Shown in pieces: positions 45,798 to 55,075 of a stretch of DNA of 64,000 bases. Each line of letters starts with the position of its first letter. The first letter of the stretch is position 1. Origin of the DNA: Pseudovibrio sp. Alg231-02 (GTDB lineage: Bacteria > Pseudomonadota > Alphaproteobacteria > Rhizobiales > Stappiaceae); contig NZ_FREX01000014.1 in NCBI RefSeq assembly GCF_900143565.1, positions 40,197 to 104,196 of the forward strand, given 5' to 3'. The notes beneath the pieces are model-generated. The model was not told the DNA's origin, did no database searches, and saw only the letters and a program-made list of their open reading frames with translations. The translations under genes were made by a program, and so were the position numbers.

Positions 45798-47405
45798 TTA
45801 CATGCGGAAGACGCCGAAGGGCGTGTCTTCGATTGGTGCGTTGAGGCTTGCTGCGATGGACAGTGCCAGGACGTCACGGGTTTTGCGCGGGTCGACAATG
45901 CCGTCATCCCAGAGGCGTGCGGAGGCGTAGAGCGGGTGCCCCTGCTCTTCAAACTGATCAATGATCGGCTGTTTGAAGGTTGCTTCCTCTTCTGCAGACC
46001 AAGTGCCGCCTTTACGCTCGATGCCATCCCGGCGCACTGTTGCCAGCACGCCTGCTGCCTGAGGGCCGCCCATGACGGAGATGCGGGAGCTTGGCCATGT
46101 CCAGAGCATGCGCGGTGAGTAGGCGCGGCCACACATGCCGTAGTTGCCAGCGCCGAAGGAGCCGCCAATGAGCATGGTGATTTTTGGAACTTTTGCGCAT
46201 GCCACGGCTGTTACCAGCTTGGCGCCGTCTTTTGCGATGCCGCCTGCTTCATACTTTTGCCCGACCATGAAGCCGGTGATGTTTTGCAGGAAGACCAGCG
46301 GGATTTTGCGCTGGCAGCACAGCTCCACAAAGTGGGCGCCTTTGAGGGCTGCTTCGGAGAACAAGATGCCGTTGTTGGCAATGATGCCGACAGGCATGCC
46401 GTGGATGTGAGCGAAACCGGTGACAAGGGTGGTGCCATAGCGGGCTTTGAACTCGTCAAAGCGAGAGCCGTCTACCACGCGGGCGATGACTTCGCGCACA
46501 TCATATGGTGTTTTCAGGTCCGCGGGGACAACGCCGAGGATTTCTTCGGGATCGTAGAGCGGATCTTCCGGCGTTTGCAGCAGGAGCTGGTCTGGCTTGC
46601 GACGGTTGAGATTGGACACGGCCTGACGGGCCAGCGCCAACGCATGAGCGTCGTCACGGGCCAAGTGGTCTGCCACACCGGAGAGGCGGGTGTGAACATC
46701 CCCACCGCCCAGATCTTCAGCAGAAACCACTTCGCCCGTGGCGGCTTTCACCAGTGGAGGACCGGCGAGGAAAATGGTGCCTTGCTCTTTCACGATGATG
46801 GTCTCATCGCACATGGCTGGCACGTATGCGCCGCCAGCGGTACAGGAGCCCATGACCACCGCGATTTGCGGAATGCCCTTTGCGGACATGTTGGCTTGGT
46901 TGTAGAAGATGCGGCCAAAGTGTTCTTTGTCCGGGAACACCTCATCCTGCTGAGGCAGGTTAGCGCCGCCGGAATCCACCAAGTAAATGCATGTGAGATT
47001 GTTCTCCATGGCAATTTCTTGGGCGCGGAGGTGCTTCTTGACCGTCAGCGGATAATAGGTGCCGCCTTTTACCGTGGCATCGTTGGCCACGATCATACAT
47101 TCGATGCCGTTGACCCGACCGATGCCGGTGACAATGCCTGCTGAAGGCGAGGCGCCCTCATACATGTTGTGGGCAGCAAACTGACCGACTTCCAGAAACG
47201 GAGAGCCCGGGTCGATCAGACGAGCAACGCGCTCACGCGGGAGGATTTTCCCACGAGACACGTGCCGTTCGCGAGGGCCTTCACCCCCACCCAACAGAGC
47301 TTGCTGGCTTGCGGTGCGGACCTCATCCATTGCGGCGAGGTGCAGGGTGCGGTTGTTTTTATAGCTTTCCGAACCCGTTGCAGCCTGAGACTTGATGACA
47401 GCCAT
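45798..47405 (-). CDS. liuB: Methylcrotonyl-CoA carboxylase, carboxyltransferase beta subunit
   Basis: 535 residues. Carboxyltransferase core: [60 protein letters not shown] and [19 protein letters not shown] are typical for MCC beta rather than propionyl-CoA carboxylase. Separated by 10 bp from the alpha subunit; last base shared with liuA. Confidence 0.94.
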   Translation of the reverse strand: MAVIKSQAATGSESYKNNRTLHLAAMDEVRTASQQALLGGGEGPRERHVSRGKILPRERVARLIDPGSPFLEVGQFAAHNMYEGASPSAGIVTGIGRVNGIECMIVANDATVKGGTYYPLTVKKHLRAQEIAMENNLTCIYLVDSGGANLPQQDEVFPDKEHFGRIFYNQANMSAKGIPQIAVVMGSCTAGGAYVPAMCDETIIVKEQGTIFLAGPPLVKAATGEVVSAEDLGGGDVHTRLSGVADHLARDDAHALALARQAVSNLNRRKPDQLLLQTPEDPLYDPEEILGVVPADLKTPYDVREVIARVVDGSRFDEFKARYGTTLVTGFAHIHGMPVGIIANNGILFSEAALKGAHFVELCCQRKIPLVFLQNITGFMVGQKYEAGGIAKDGAKLVTAVACAKVPKITMLIGGSFGAGNYGMCGRAYSPRMLWTWPSSRISVMGGPQAAGVLATVRRDGIERKGGTWSAEEEATFKQPIIDQFEEQGHPLYASARLWDDGIVDPRKTRDVLALSIAASLNAPIEDTPFGVFRM

Positions 47406-48568
47406 TACTTAGTTTCCTGGAAGAGCTCACGACCAATCAGCATGCGGCGGATTTCTGAGGTGCCTGCGCCGATTTCATAGAGTTTTGCATCACGCAGCAG
47501 GCGACCGGTTGGGTACTCGTTGATGTAACCATTGCCGCCGAGGGACTGGATAGCTTCCAGTGCCAGTTTGGTTGCGTTTTCAGCGGAATATAGGATACAG
47601 CCAGCGGAATCCTTACGGGTGGTTTCTCCGCGGTCACACGCATTTGCGACGGCGTACACGTAGGAACGGGAGGCGTTCATCAGGGTGTACATGTCTGCGA
47701 GTTTACCCTGCATCAGCTGGAATTCACCGATGGCTTTGCCGAACTGTTTGCGCTCGTGGATGTAAGGCACGACGATGTCCATGGCTGCTGCCATGATGCC
47801 GAGTGGACCACCGGAAAGGACAACGCGCTCGTAGTCCAGGCCGGACATCAGCACGTTTACACCGCGACCTTCTTCACCAAGGACGTTCTCATATGGGACT
47901 TCGCAGTCTTCAAAGACCAGCTCACACGTGTTGGAGCCGCGCATGCCGAGCTTGTCCAGCTTTTGCGCCGTGGAGAAGCCCTTCATACCTTTTTCGATGA
48001 TGAAAGCTGTCATGCCTTTGGGGCCAGCATCCGGATCAGTCTTTGCGTAGACCACCAAAGTGGAGGCGTCAGGACCGTTTGTGATCCACATTTTGTTGCC
48101 GTTGAGCACGTAGCGGTCATTGCGCTTTTCAGCGCGCAGTTTCATGGAAACAACGTCGGAGCCTGCACCGGGCTCGGACATGGCCAGAGAGCCGACATGC
48201 TCGCCAGAGCAAAGCTTTGGCAGGTACTTTGCTTTTTGCTCGGCGGTACCGTGGCGGTTGATCTGGTTTACGCAGAGGTTGGAATGCGCGCCGTAGGACA
48301 AGCCAACAGATGCGGAGGCGCGGGAGATTTCCTCAACCGCAACAACGTGGGCGAGATAACCCATGCCGGTGCCGCCGTATTCCGGGTCGGCTGTCATGCC
48401 AAGCACACCAAGGTCCCCCATCTCTTTCCAGAGATCATTGGGGAACTCGTTGGTTTCATCGATCTCAGCGGCGCGCGGCGCTAGCTTGTCTTGTGCCCAA
48501 CGGCGAATGGTTTCGCGCAGAGCGTCAATATCTTCACCAAGACCAAAATTCATTACAGCGTCAAACAC
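47405..48568 (-). CDS. liuA: Isovaleryl-CoA dehydrogenase
   Basis: 387 residues of the acyl-CoA dehydrogenase family: [59 protein letters not shown] and the C-terminal [19 protein letters not shown]. The catalytic base Glu lies in the [18 protein letters not shown] region, as in isovaleryl-CoA dehydrogenases. Start: GTG 48568 with AGGAGG seven bases upstream; earlier in-frame codons lack such a site. First gene of the liu operon, whose palindromic operator lies ~70 bp upstream. Confidence 0.92.
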   Translation of the reverse strand: MFDAVMNFGLGEDIDALRETIRRWAQDKLAPRAAEIDETNEFPNDLWKEMGDLGVLGMTADPEYGGTGMGYLAHVVAVEEISRASASVGLSYGAHSNLCVNQINRHGTAEQKAKYLPKLCSGEHVGSLAMSEPGAGSDVVSMKLRAEKRNDRYVLNGNKMWITNGPDASTLVVYAKTDPDAGPKGMTAFIIEKGMKGFSTAQKLDKLGMRGSNTCELVFEDCEVPYENVLGEEGRGVNVLMSGLDYERVVLSGGPLGIMAAAMDIVVPYIHERKQFGKAIGEFQLMQGKLADMYTLMNASRSYVYAVANACDRGETTRKDSAGCILYSAENATKLALEAIQSLGGNGYINEYPTGRLLRDAKLYEIGAGTSEIRRMLIGRELFQETK

Positions 48569-48636
48569 GGCGCTTCCTCCTGCTACCGAAGCTCTGCGAT
48601 CCACGCTCTTTATCGAGCTTCCCAGTGGATCGTAAA

Positions 48637-48664
48637 TTAATTAAACGAACGTTCGTTTGATTAA
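48637..48664. promoter_or_regulatory. 28-bp palindrome, TetR-type operator of liu operon
   Basis: Central perfect 16-bp palindrome AAACGAACGTTCGTTT (48643-48658), extending to 28 bp with a single mismatched pair. It lies in the divergent region between liuA and the TetR gene. Palindromes with ACGTTCG-type centres are typical for TetR regulators of acyl-CoA metabolism. Confidence 0.75.
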
Positions 48665-48801
48665 TAGCAGGGGCTCAGCTACTATGCAATAACCCTTAGG
48701 GCGCATTTCCTGTTGCGTATTCTTTCCCGAAAACTGCTAGGCATCGCTCGGGCATGCACTGAAACATTGCGTTTCCTGATTGAATGGAAAAGGTTTAGAC
48801 C

Positions 48802-49392
48802 GTGGCACGAACCAAAGGCTCCGTTGGCGCAGATACCAAAACTGCGATTTACGCAGCAGCGAAAAAGCTGATTGAAGCCAAGGGCTTTGAGGCGATGACG
48901 CTTCGCCAGCTTGCTGCGGAGGTGGGCGTGCAGCCGGGGTCTGTCTATCGCTATGTTGAGAGCAAGGACGAGCTGCTTCAGGCGCTGATGAACCAGCATA
49001 TGATCAGCCTGATTGAGAACTGGGAGAAGCTGGAAGGCAAGGGCGATGATCCCGTTTCCCGTCTCAAGGCGTTTGTTGCGTTCCACATTCGCTACCACAT
49101 TGAGCGCCGCGCAGATGTTGTGATTGCGAATCTGGAATTGCGTTCACTTGGTGAGGACTATCGTGCTGACGTGGTGACCAAGCGCAGTCAGTACGAGGCC
49201 AATCTGCGGAGCATCCTTGCTGATGGTGTGCAGGCGGGTGCGTTTCCCGCTGTGGATTTGGAAGTTGCCGCCTTTGCCATCATCGCCATGCTGACCGGCG
49301 TTTGCTTCTGGTATCGCCCCGATGGACGCCTTAGTATCGATGAGATTATCGAGGTGCACCAGAAGATGGTGCTGCGGGGCGTTGTGGGCTAG
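48802..49392 (+). CDS. TetR-family regulator, probable liu repressor
   Basis: 196 residues, GTG start. N-terminal HTH (AAAKKLIEAKGFEAMTLRQL, then VGVQPGSVYRYVESKDELL) and an all-helical ligand domain. Divergent from liuA across the 28-bp palindrome; it is the likely repressor released by a branched acyl-CoA, analogous to LiuQ/PsrA-type regulators, which is inference. Its stop overlaps the next gene's start by 1 bp. Confidence 0.88.
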   Translation: MARTKGSVGADTKTAIYAAAKKLIEAKGFEAMTLRQLAAEVGVQPGSVYRYVESKDELLQALMNQHMISLIENWEKLEGKGDDPVSRLKAFVAFHIRYHIERRADVVIANLELRSLGEDYRADVVTKRSQYEANLRSILADGVQAGAFPAVDLEVAAFAIIAMLTGVCFWYRPDGRLSIDEIIEVHQKMVLRGVVG

Positions 49393-50027
49393 TGGCTATT
49401 CTTGTGATTGATCTGATTAAGCTTTTTGCAGCTCTTGGAGCCGGCTATCTGCTGGGTAGTATCAGTACGGCAGTGCTGGTTGGGAAGATGTACGGCAAGG
49501 ACATACGGGAGTATGGCAGTAAATCTGCCGGGCTCACCAATACACTGCGCGTACTTGGCAAACCTGCTGCGCTGCTTGTTCTTGTCGGAGATATCCTGAA
49601 AGGCGTTGCTGCTTGTCTGGTTGGCCTTTATCTGGGTGTTTATGCAGGTTCAGGCGTGGCGATAGACAGTGTGAGCATGCTGCTTGCCGGGGCAGGTGCC
49701 ATTGTTGGTCACAACTGGCCAGTCTTCTTCGGTTTCAGAGGCGGCAAAGGCGTGCTGACTGCAGCTGCCGTGCTTTTCATGCTGGATTCGATTATAGCAC
49801 TAAGCTGCCTAGGCTCTTTCGTGGTTATTGTTGCCCTGACCCGTTTTGTCTCTCTGGGCTCGATCTGCGCGGCGCTGCTGTTCGTCGCGCTTTCCTTTAT
49901 CCCGATGTTTGGTCACACGATCTACTTCCAGATCTTCGCGATGGTGGTAGCGTTTATGGTCGTTGCCAAGCACCGCGCCAACATCGGCAGACTGCTCTCC
50001 GGTACTGAGAATAAGCTGCGTTTCTAG
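49392..50027 (+). CDS. PlsY-like acyl-phosphate:glycerol-3-phosphate acyltransferase
   Basis: 211 residues, five or so TM helices. PlsY motifs: 1 LLGSISTAVLVGKMYGKDIR, 2 YGSKSAGLTNTLRVLGK, 3 VGHNWPVFFGFRGGKGV. PlsY makes lysophosphatidate from acyl phosphate. It starts on the last base of the TetR stop codon, so is translationally coupled to it. Such a coupling, away from other lipid genes, suggests a second, regulated copy rather than the housekeeping plsY. Confidence 0.85.
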   Translation: MAILVIDLIKLFAALGAGYLLGSISTAVLVGKMYGKDIREYGSKSAGLTNTLRVLGKPAALLVLVGDILKGVAACLVGLYLGVYAGSGVAIDSVSMLLAGAGAIVGHNWPVFFGFRGGKGVLTAAAVLFMLDSIIALSCLGSFVVIVALTRFVSLGSICAALLFVALSFIPMFGHTIYFQIFAMVVAFMVVAKHRANIGRLLSGTENKLRF

Positions 50028-50683
50028 CCGTCTTCTTCTTTCTGTAAATTTTGAATGCAGTGTAGAAAGCTAGATGATTTTTTTATTTCTTCGACAGAGT
50101 ACTTCGGAATGTCATGTTTGATGAAGCAGTCCACCTCGCCCCAAGTCCTAAATGTTACCTCATAGGCGTATATATCAATAAAGCTATTTAGAAGCTCACG
50201 ACTCTCTGTACTTGAGCTTTTTGTATCAAACAAAAGCTCTCTTAAGTGAAACGCCCGGTAGACATCTTTTCTCTCCTCGGAGATCTTGAATGCCTCGTCT
50301 GATAATGCTGCTAGGGCCAAACTTCGTAAAACGTTTAAGTCTTTCATACGCTCAGGTGTATCTACGGGTTTTGCTTTCTTCATAAGGTATACTCTGGAGA
50401 AATAGTAGAATTGGTATCCATCACCTACATTTATATCGAATTGGTTTGATGGAGGTGGCTGGAGACCAAGGCCGAGGATATACAGAAGGCCAAATGCATC
50501 GCATGGGTTGTCACTCATCGAGCGGCGTTCTTTTTCTTCGAGATATCTTTCCATGTCCACTTCAAGTAAGGTGCTGAGTTTGATGCACTTATCCTTACTC
50601 AATGGGCTCGAAACGGATGCAGCATTGGCTTGGTAGTTTGCAGCAAAAAGTAAAATTATGAATGATGCAAAATAGCTTTTCAT
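50024..50683 (-). CDS. Secreted orphan protein
   Basis: 219 residues with signal peptide (YFASFIILLFAANYQANAAS, cut after ANA). Cysteines near the start (DKCIKL, NPCDAFG) and end (VDCFIKHD, FLHCIQN) could form disulfides in the periplasm. Rich in helices, charged, AT-rich compared with neighbours. No family recognised. Convergent with PlsY-like gene, overlapping it by 4 bp. Confidence 0.65.
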   Translation of the reverse strand: MKSYFASFIILLFAANYQANAASVSSPLSKDKCIKLSTLLEVDMERYLEEKERRSMSDNPCDAFGLLYILGLGLQPPPSNQFDINVGDGYQFYYFSRVYLMKKAKPVDTPERMKDLNVLRSLALAALSDEAFKISEERKDVYRAFHLRELLFDTKSSSTESRELLNSFIDIYAYEVTFRTWGEVDCFIKHDIPKYSVEEIKKSSSFLHCIQNLQKEEDG

Positions 50684-50727
50684 TCGAATACCTTGTGCTG
50701 AGTTTCATCAATTGGTTAAAGCGGCGC

Positions 50728-51171
50728 TCATCGTAGTGGTACCATCCTGTTCTTAATCGGAGAAGCCTTCACAATTGAGGTGTTGGTCATTGCTTTTTCG
50801 TGGAGGGGGTCGAGCAGGTCGTCTAGTTCGATGACGTCTTTTAGGTAGATGCGGGTGACGAAGCAGTCTTCTCCGGTGACCTTGTCGCAGGAGGTGAAGC
50901 GGGGCTCGTTGAGGATGAGTTGCTCTACGACGTGCAGATTGCCGGGGCTTGGCTGGATGCGAACGATTGCTTCCAGACTATAGCCGAGTGCCTTTGGGTT
51001 TATCTCCACCGTAAAGCCTGTGATGATGCCGTCCTGCTCCAGCTTGCGGACACGCTCTGTGGTGCTGGGGGCGGAGAGGCCGATGCGGCTGGCCAGTTCA
51101 CTGATAGAGATTCTGCCGTCTCGCTCCAGGATCTCAAGGATTTTACAGGCAGTTTCATCCAGCTGTTTCAT
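50728..51171 (-). CDS. Lrp/AsnC-family regulator
   Basis: 147 residues. HTH ISELASRIGLSAPSTTERVR at the N-terminus and RAM effector domain (YSLEAIVRIQPSPGNLHVVE, CDKVTGEDCFVTRIYLKD). Amino-acid responsive regulators of this size are normally autoregulated and control a neighbour; the divergent PhzF-family gene is the likely target. Confidence 0.92.
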   Translation of the reverse strand: MKQLDETACKILEILERDGRISISELASRIGLSAPSTTERVRKLEQDGIITGFTVEINPKALGYSLEAIVRIQPSPGNLHVVEQLILNEPRFTSCDKVTGEDCFVTRIYLKDVIELDDLLDPLHEKAMTNTSIVKASPIKNRMVPLR

Positions 51172-51297
51172 TTCTTCAGGTGCTTTCGTCTGATCGCTTT
51201 ATATTATGAGGGCAGAAAATGTAATTTGCCTTTCTTTTTCTATATCGCATAGAGCTGTTGCTGGTTATTTTTTCAATCCTGACGATTGGAGGTTCTT

Positions 51298-52149
51298 ATG
51301 CAGACAGATCTTTTAGCGCTTCAACATATCTCGGCGTTTTCTCATGGAGAGGAAGGTGGCAATCCTGCTGGCGTGCTGGTGGGGGATGTGATGCTTCCTG
51401 ATGCGCAGATGCAGTCTATCGCGGCTGATCTCGGCTATTCTGAAACTGTGTTTGCGGTGCCTCTGGCCAACGAAGAAGGGTATCGTGTGCGGTACTTCTC
51501 TCCAGAGAATGAAGTGCCATTTTGCGGGCACGCAACGATTGCGCTGGGCGCGGTTCTGGCTCAGCAGCATGGCCGGAAAGTCCATCGCCTTGCGTTGAAT
51601 GAAACTGTGATTTCAGTGGAGAGCTGGCAGGAGAACGGGCAGTTGCAGGCAGCTCTGCAATCTCCGCAGACCAAGAGCGCCGCATTGGAAAATGACGTGA
51701 AAGTCCAGCTGCTTGATCTGCTTGGTTTGAGTGAAGGCGATCTGGATCTTCGCATTCCACCTGCGCGTATTCATGGTGGTGCGGATCATCTGGTGCTGGC
51801 ATTGACTGATAGAGCCAAGTTGGCGGGCATGGCTTATGATCTGGAAGCCATGAAGCAGTTTATGCTTGGGCAGGGTCTTGTGACCATCATGCTGGTTCAT
51901 GTGCGTGGGCCACAAGAGTTTGATGTGCGCAATGCGTTTGCGTCAGCTGGCGTGTTTGAAGACCCGGCCACGGGTGCTGCTGCGGCGGCGTTTTCTGGTT
52001 ACCTGCGGGATATTGGCTGGGCACATGCTGGTGAAATCCGGATTGTGCAGGGAGAAGACATGGGAGCGAAGTCACTCATTTCGGCAGAAATTCCTGCTGA
52101 GGCCGGTAGCTCCATTCGCATTTCTGGCAGTGCGCGGCGGATGATCTAA
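51298..52149 (+). CDS. PhzF-family epimerase/isomerase
   Basis: 283 residues, ATG 51298 with GGAGG upstream. The catalytic Glu lies in LGYSETVFAVP; EGYRVRYFSPENEVPFCGHA and EDPATGAAAAAFSGYL complete the two-domain DAP-epimerase-like fold. Family members isomerise trans-2,3-dihydro-3-hydroxyanthranilate or unknown substrates; no phenazine genes are nearby. Divergent from the Lrp gene, probably controlled by it. Confidence 0.9.
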   Translation: MQTDLLALQHISAFSHGEEGGNPAGVLVGDVMLPDAQMQSIAADLGYSETVFAVPLANEEGYRVRYFSPENEVPFCGHATIALGAVLAQQHGRKVHRLALNETVISVESWQENGQLQAALQSPQTKSAALENDVKVQLLDLLGLSEGDLDLRIPPARIHGGADHLVLALTDRAKLAGMAYDLEAMKQFMLGQGLVTIMLVHVRGPQEFDVRNAFASAGVFEDPATGAAAAAFSGYLRDIGWAHAGEIRIVQGEDMGAKSLISAEIPAEAGSSIRISGSARRMI

Positions 52150-52226
52150 CGCGTTCTCTTGGTATGGTGGAACGTTTAGCCCGAGGCACAGTCTGCCTTG
52201 GGCTTTTTACTGCGGCGAAGGCTTCC

Positions 52227-52637
52227 TTAGACGAGTGAGAGATAGATTTCTGCGTTTAGTGTGTTGGAAACCGTACATATCTCTTTGGCGGCTTTGATCA
52301 GGATCTCTGCTTTTTCGCGGTTCTCAAATTCAGGGAGAGCAAATTCCAAGTGGAAGCTGCCAAAGCGGTGAGGCAGCGTGGATGCTTTTTCAGCCTTTAC
52401 GGTGATGTAGACATTTCCGAGTGAGACTTTCTGTTGTTTGGCTACCATCTCCAAAGAGATTGCCATGCAGGACCCAAGGGCAGACATGATCAAGTCTGAA
52501 GGGGCAGAGAACTCATCGGAGTCTCCGTAGCCTGCCGAGTATTGATGACCGAACTCATTGGTCACCCAGAACTGTCCATACTCATGCGAGGCGACCGTCA
52601 GCGGGCCATAAGACTTGGGTTTCATTTTTATCGGCAT
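52227..52637 (-). CDS. OsmC-family peroxiredoxin-like protein
   Basis: 136 residues. The two catalytic cysteines are visible: SALGSCMAISLEMVAKQQ and EICTVSNTLN. OsmC/Ohr/YhfA-type proteins reduce organic hydroperoxides with a thiol; this one lacks the strict Ohr pattern and resembles the YhfA/OsmC-like subfamily. Stands alone. Confidence 0.88.
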   Translation of the reverse strand: MPIKMKPKSYGPLTVASHEYGQFWVTNEFGHQYSAGYGDSDEFSAPSDLIMSALGSCMAISLEMVAKQQKVSLGNVYITVKAEKASTLPHRFGSFHLEFALPEFENREKAEILIKAAKEICTVSNTLNAEIYLSLV

Positions 52638-52872
52638 ACTAATGTCTCAAGAGTTCTCGGAGTTTGCAGTTGGTCTGGCATGTATACGAGTAACTCGCGG
52701 CTTACGTAAATATGCAGCATGGGTGAAAAATACAGCAGCGTTCACTCGTTGGTTATTGGGCTTGCTCTACAGGAATATGTTGTAAACCCAATGTGGGTGG
52801 GTGTGAGGCACATGCTGCTACAGTATGGATGTGTTCAATTGGCAGAATTGATTGGCGAGTTTGGCAGGTAAA

Positions 52873-53577
52873 ATGATGGCAACGAATGAGACTGAAAACC
52901 TGCTTGCGCTGCTGGTTGAAGATGACCTGGATTTGGCTGGAACGATTGCTGATGTGTTGAAAATCCACGGTATCAGTTGCGATCACGCTTACAATGGTGA
53001 GGCGGGTCTCGAGTTTGCACGGCAGGGATATTTTGACGTTATCATTCTTGATCTGACATTGCCTAAGATGGATGGTCTTACAGTTTGTGAAACGCTGCGC
53101 CGGGAAGGTATTGATCGCCCAGTTCTGATGCTGACTGCGCGTGATGAACTTTCTGACAAGTTGGCTGGATTTGAAGCCGGGACGGATGACTATCTGGTCA
53201 AACCCTTTGCCTTTGAGGAACTGGTTGTGAGGCTGCGAGCGCTTTCTGGACGGCGAAGCGCGAAAGCGAAGCTGTTTGAGGTTGCTGATCTGCAGGTGGA
53301 TTTTGCCCGAAATATTGCAAAGCGTGGAGATCGTGTTCTGCGCCTTTCTCCGACGGCCTGGAAGATCCTGGGTATTTTGAGCAAACATAGCCCAGCTTCG
53401 GTGAGCCGAGAACAATTGGAGCGTGGATTGTGGGGTGATGAACCTCCGGAGAGCAACAGCCTTAATGTGCACTTGTACAAACTGCGTCAGCAAATCCAAC
53501 GCCCTGCCGAATCTGAAATTATCTGCCGAGATGCAAACGGGGGTTATAGCCTGAGGGAGAAAGTGGATGGTGAGTAA
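52873..53577 (+). CDS. OmpR-family response regulator
   Basis: 234 residues from ATG 52873. Receiver domain with acidic pocket (LLVEDDLDL), phospho-acceptor Asp60 (DVIILDLTLPKMDG), Thr (MLTAR) and Lys (YLVKPF). C-terminal winged HTH (RLSPTAWKILGILSKHSP, SNSLNVHLYKLRQQI). Overlaps the sensor kinase gene by 11 bp. Confidence 0.94.
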   Translation: MMATNETENLLALLVEDDLDLAGTIADVLKIHGISCDHAYNGEAGLEFARQGYFDVIILDLTLPKMDGLTVCETLRREGIDRPVLMLTARDELSDKLAGFEAGTDDYLVKPFAFEELVVRLRALSGRRSAKAKLFEVADLQVDFARNIAKRGDRVLRLSPTAWKILGILSKHSPASVSREQLERGLWGDEPPESNSLNVHLYKLRQQIQRPAESEIICRDANGGYSLREKVDGE

Positions 53578-54889
53578 GAAAGCAGCCAGAGTGCGCGGAC
53601 GCAGCATATTTCGTGAACTTGGTATCGCTTTCTTTCTGGGCGTTATTCTGCTGTTGCTGGTCTACACGTTTTTACTGCCAATCTTCTTTGTAGCTGGCTC
53701 AGATGAGAGCATCATCTACCTACTTGAGGATCTGGGCGAAAGTTACGAGGAGGCCGTAAAGGCAAATCCTGAAGCTCCGCTGCCAGAGACATACCTTATT
53801 CAGAGTGCCTTTTCGCTTGAAGCGTTGCCTGCTGAAATGTCTCGTCGTTTCAAAGAGGAGCCATTGGAGCCGCTGGAGCTGTACTACGATGATGAAGATC
53901 GAGGCTGTGATGCTGAGGGAAACTGCAAGGAGACCTATTATCTCTATCTGTACATCTATCCGCTGGAAGATGGCCGCAACCTTTACATCACGCTTGAGAG
54001 CACAGAAGAATATCTGGAGGGCTCCGAAGAGGATCAGGTGGTCCTTCTTGCCTTTGCAATTGTAGGGATCGTCAATCTACTCGCCACCTTTGTGAGTGCG
54101 CGCATTTTATCTAAGCGGTTGATCCGGCCGATCCAGAATCTGGAAAATTGGGCGCAGTCATTGAATGCTGAGAATGTGGGTGAGACACCGCCCAACTTCA
54201 GGTTCCGCGAATTGAATAATCTCGCTGTGAAGCTCACATACACTGTGTCCCGTATTTCTGAATTTGTTGAACGTGAACAGACTTTCCTGCGCTATGCGAG
54301 CCATGAGTTGCGGACGCCGATTACGGTGATTGCCGGCAATATTGCGCTGCTGAAGAGCCAGGAAAGTGGTTCTGAGGATACTGTGCCCGTGGAGCGTATT
54401 CAGCGGGCTAATTTGAACATGCGCATCATTGTAGAGACTTTGCTTTGGCTGGGCAGGGAAAGCTCTGCACCGCCGCGAGTTGAGAAGCTCGTGCCAGCAA
54501 AGCTAATTGTAGGGTGCATTGAAGAACTGTCTTATCTGAAGGGCAATAAACCGCTCACGGAAGTGCTGGACTTGAGTGAGGATGAGGCCGAGCTGCCTAA
54601 AGCACCTTTGCTGATCTTGTTTGGCAATCTGATCCGTAACGCGTTTCAACATGCCCAAAAGGGTGAGATCAAAATTAGTTATCAAAATGGGGTCTTTGAG
54701 ATTGAAAACCCCGTTTCAGCTGGCACCAAAGCGGATGCTACCTCTGTTTATGAGGAAAGCTTTGGCTTCGGCCTTTCACTTTGCGAACGCATAGCAAGAC
54801 GGATGGGCTGGGATTTTACTCTTGAAGAACAACAGGATGCCATCATCACACGTCTGGTTTTGAGACCTACTGATACTGGTAGAGAGTAG
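53567..54889 (+). CDS. Sensor histidine kinase
   Basis: 440 residues. TM1 ~22-44, periplasmic domain ~45-157, TM2 ~158-178 (LLAFAIVGIVNLLATFVSA), HAMP, DHp with phospho-His246 (LRYASHELRTPITVI), catalytic domain with N-box LFGNLIRNAFQHA and G-box FGFGLSLCERIARRMG. The sensor part carries Cys114 and Cys120 (CDAEGNC), which could form a small redox or metal loop. Partner of the upstream response regulator. Confidence 0.93.
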   Translation: MVSKKAARVRGRSIFRELGIAFFLGVILLLLVYTFLLPIFFVAGSDESIIYLLEDLGESYEEAVKANPEAPLPETYLIQSAFSLEALPAEMSRRFKEEPLEPLELYYDDEDRGCDAEGNCKETYYLYLYIYPLEDGRNLYITLESTEEYLEGSEEDQVVLLAFAIVGIVNLLATFVSARILSKRLIRPIQNLENWAQSLNAENVGETPPNFRFRELNNLAVKLTYTVSRISEFVEREQTFLRYASHELRTPITVIAGNIALLKSQESGSEDTVPVERIQRANLNMRIIVETLLWLGRESSAPPRVEKLVPAKLIVGCIEELSYLKGNKPLTEVLDLSEDEAELPKAPLLILFGNLIRNAFQHAQKGEIKISYQNGVFEIENPVSAGTKADATSVYEESFGFGLSLCERIARRMGWDFTLEEQQDAIITRLVLRPTDTGRE

Positions 54890-55075
54890 TTTCAATTATT
54901 TGTATTTGTCATGAATAACTGAGATTCCCCATGATATTACAAGGGTATTTCTAGTTTGAATCTTCCATTTATGGCGGTTCAAAGAAAATATTCTTCAATT
55001 TTATTGATATCTGAAAATTTTACTATTTAATTTACGTAGAGACAGAAGGGGTGTTTCTCCGATTCGGGTGGGGTG

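Noticed and set aside
45788..46168. N-terminal extension of the carboxylase alpha subunit
   Set aside because: Overlaps the beta subunit gene in another frame; the biotin carboxylase family starts at the ATG at 45787.
52753..53607. 284-residue open frame on the minus strand
   Set aside because: Lies antisense to the clear OmpR-type response regulator; no domain or composition of a real protein.
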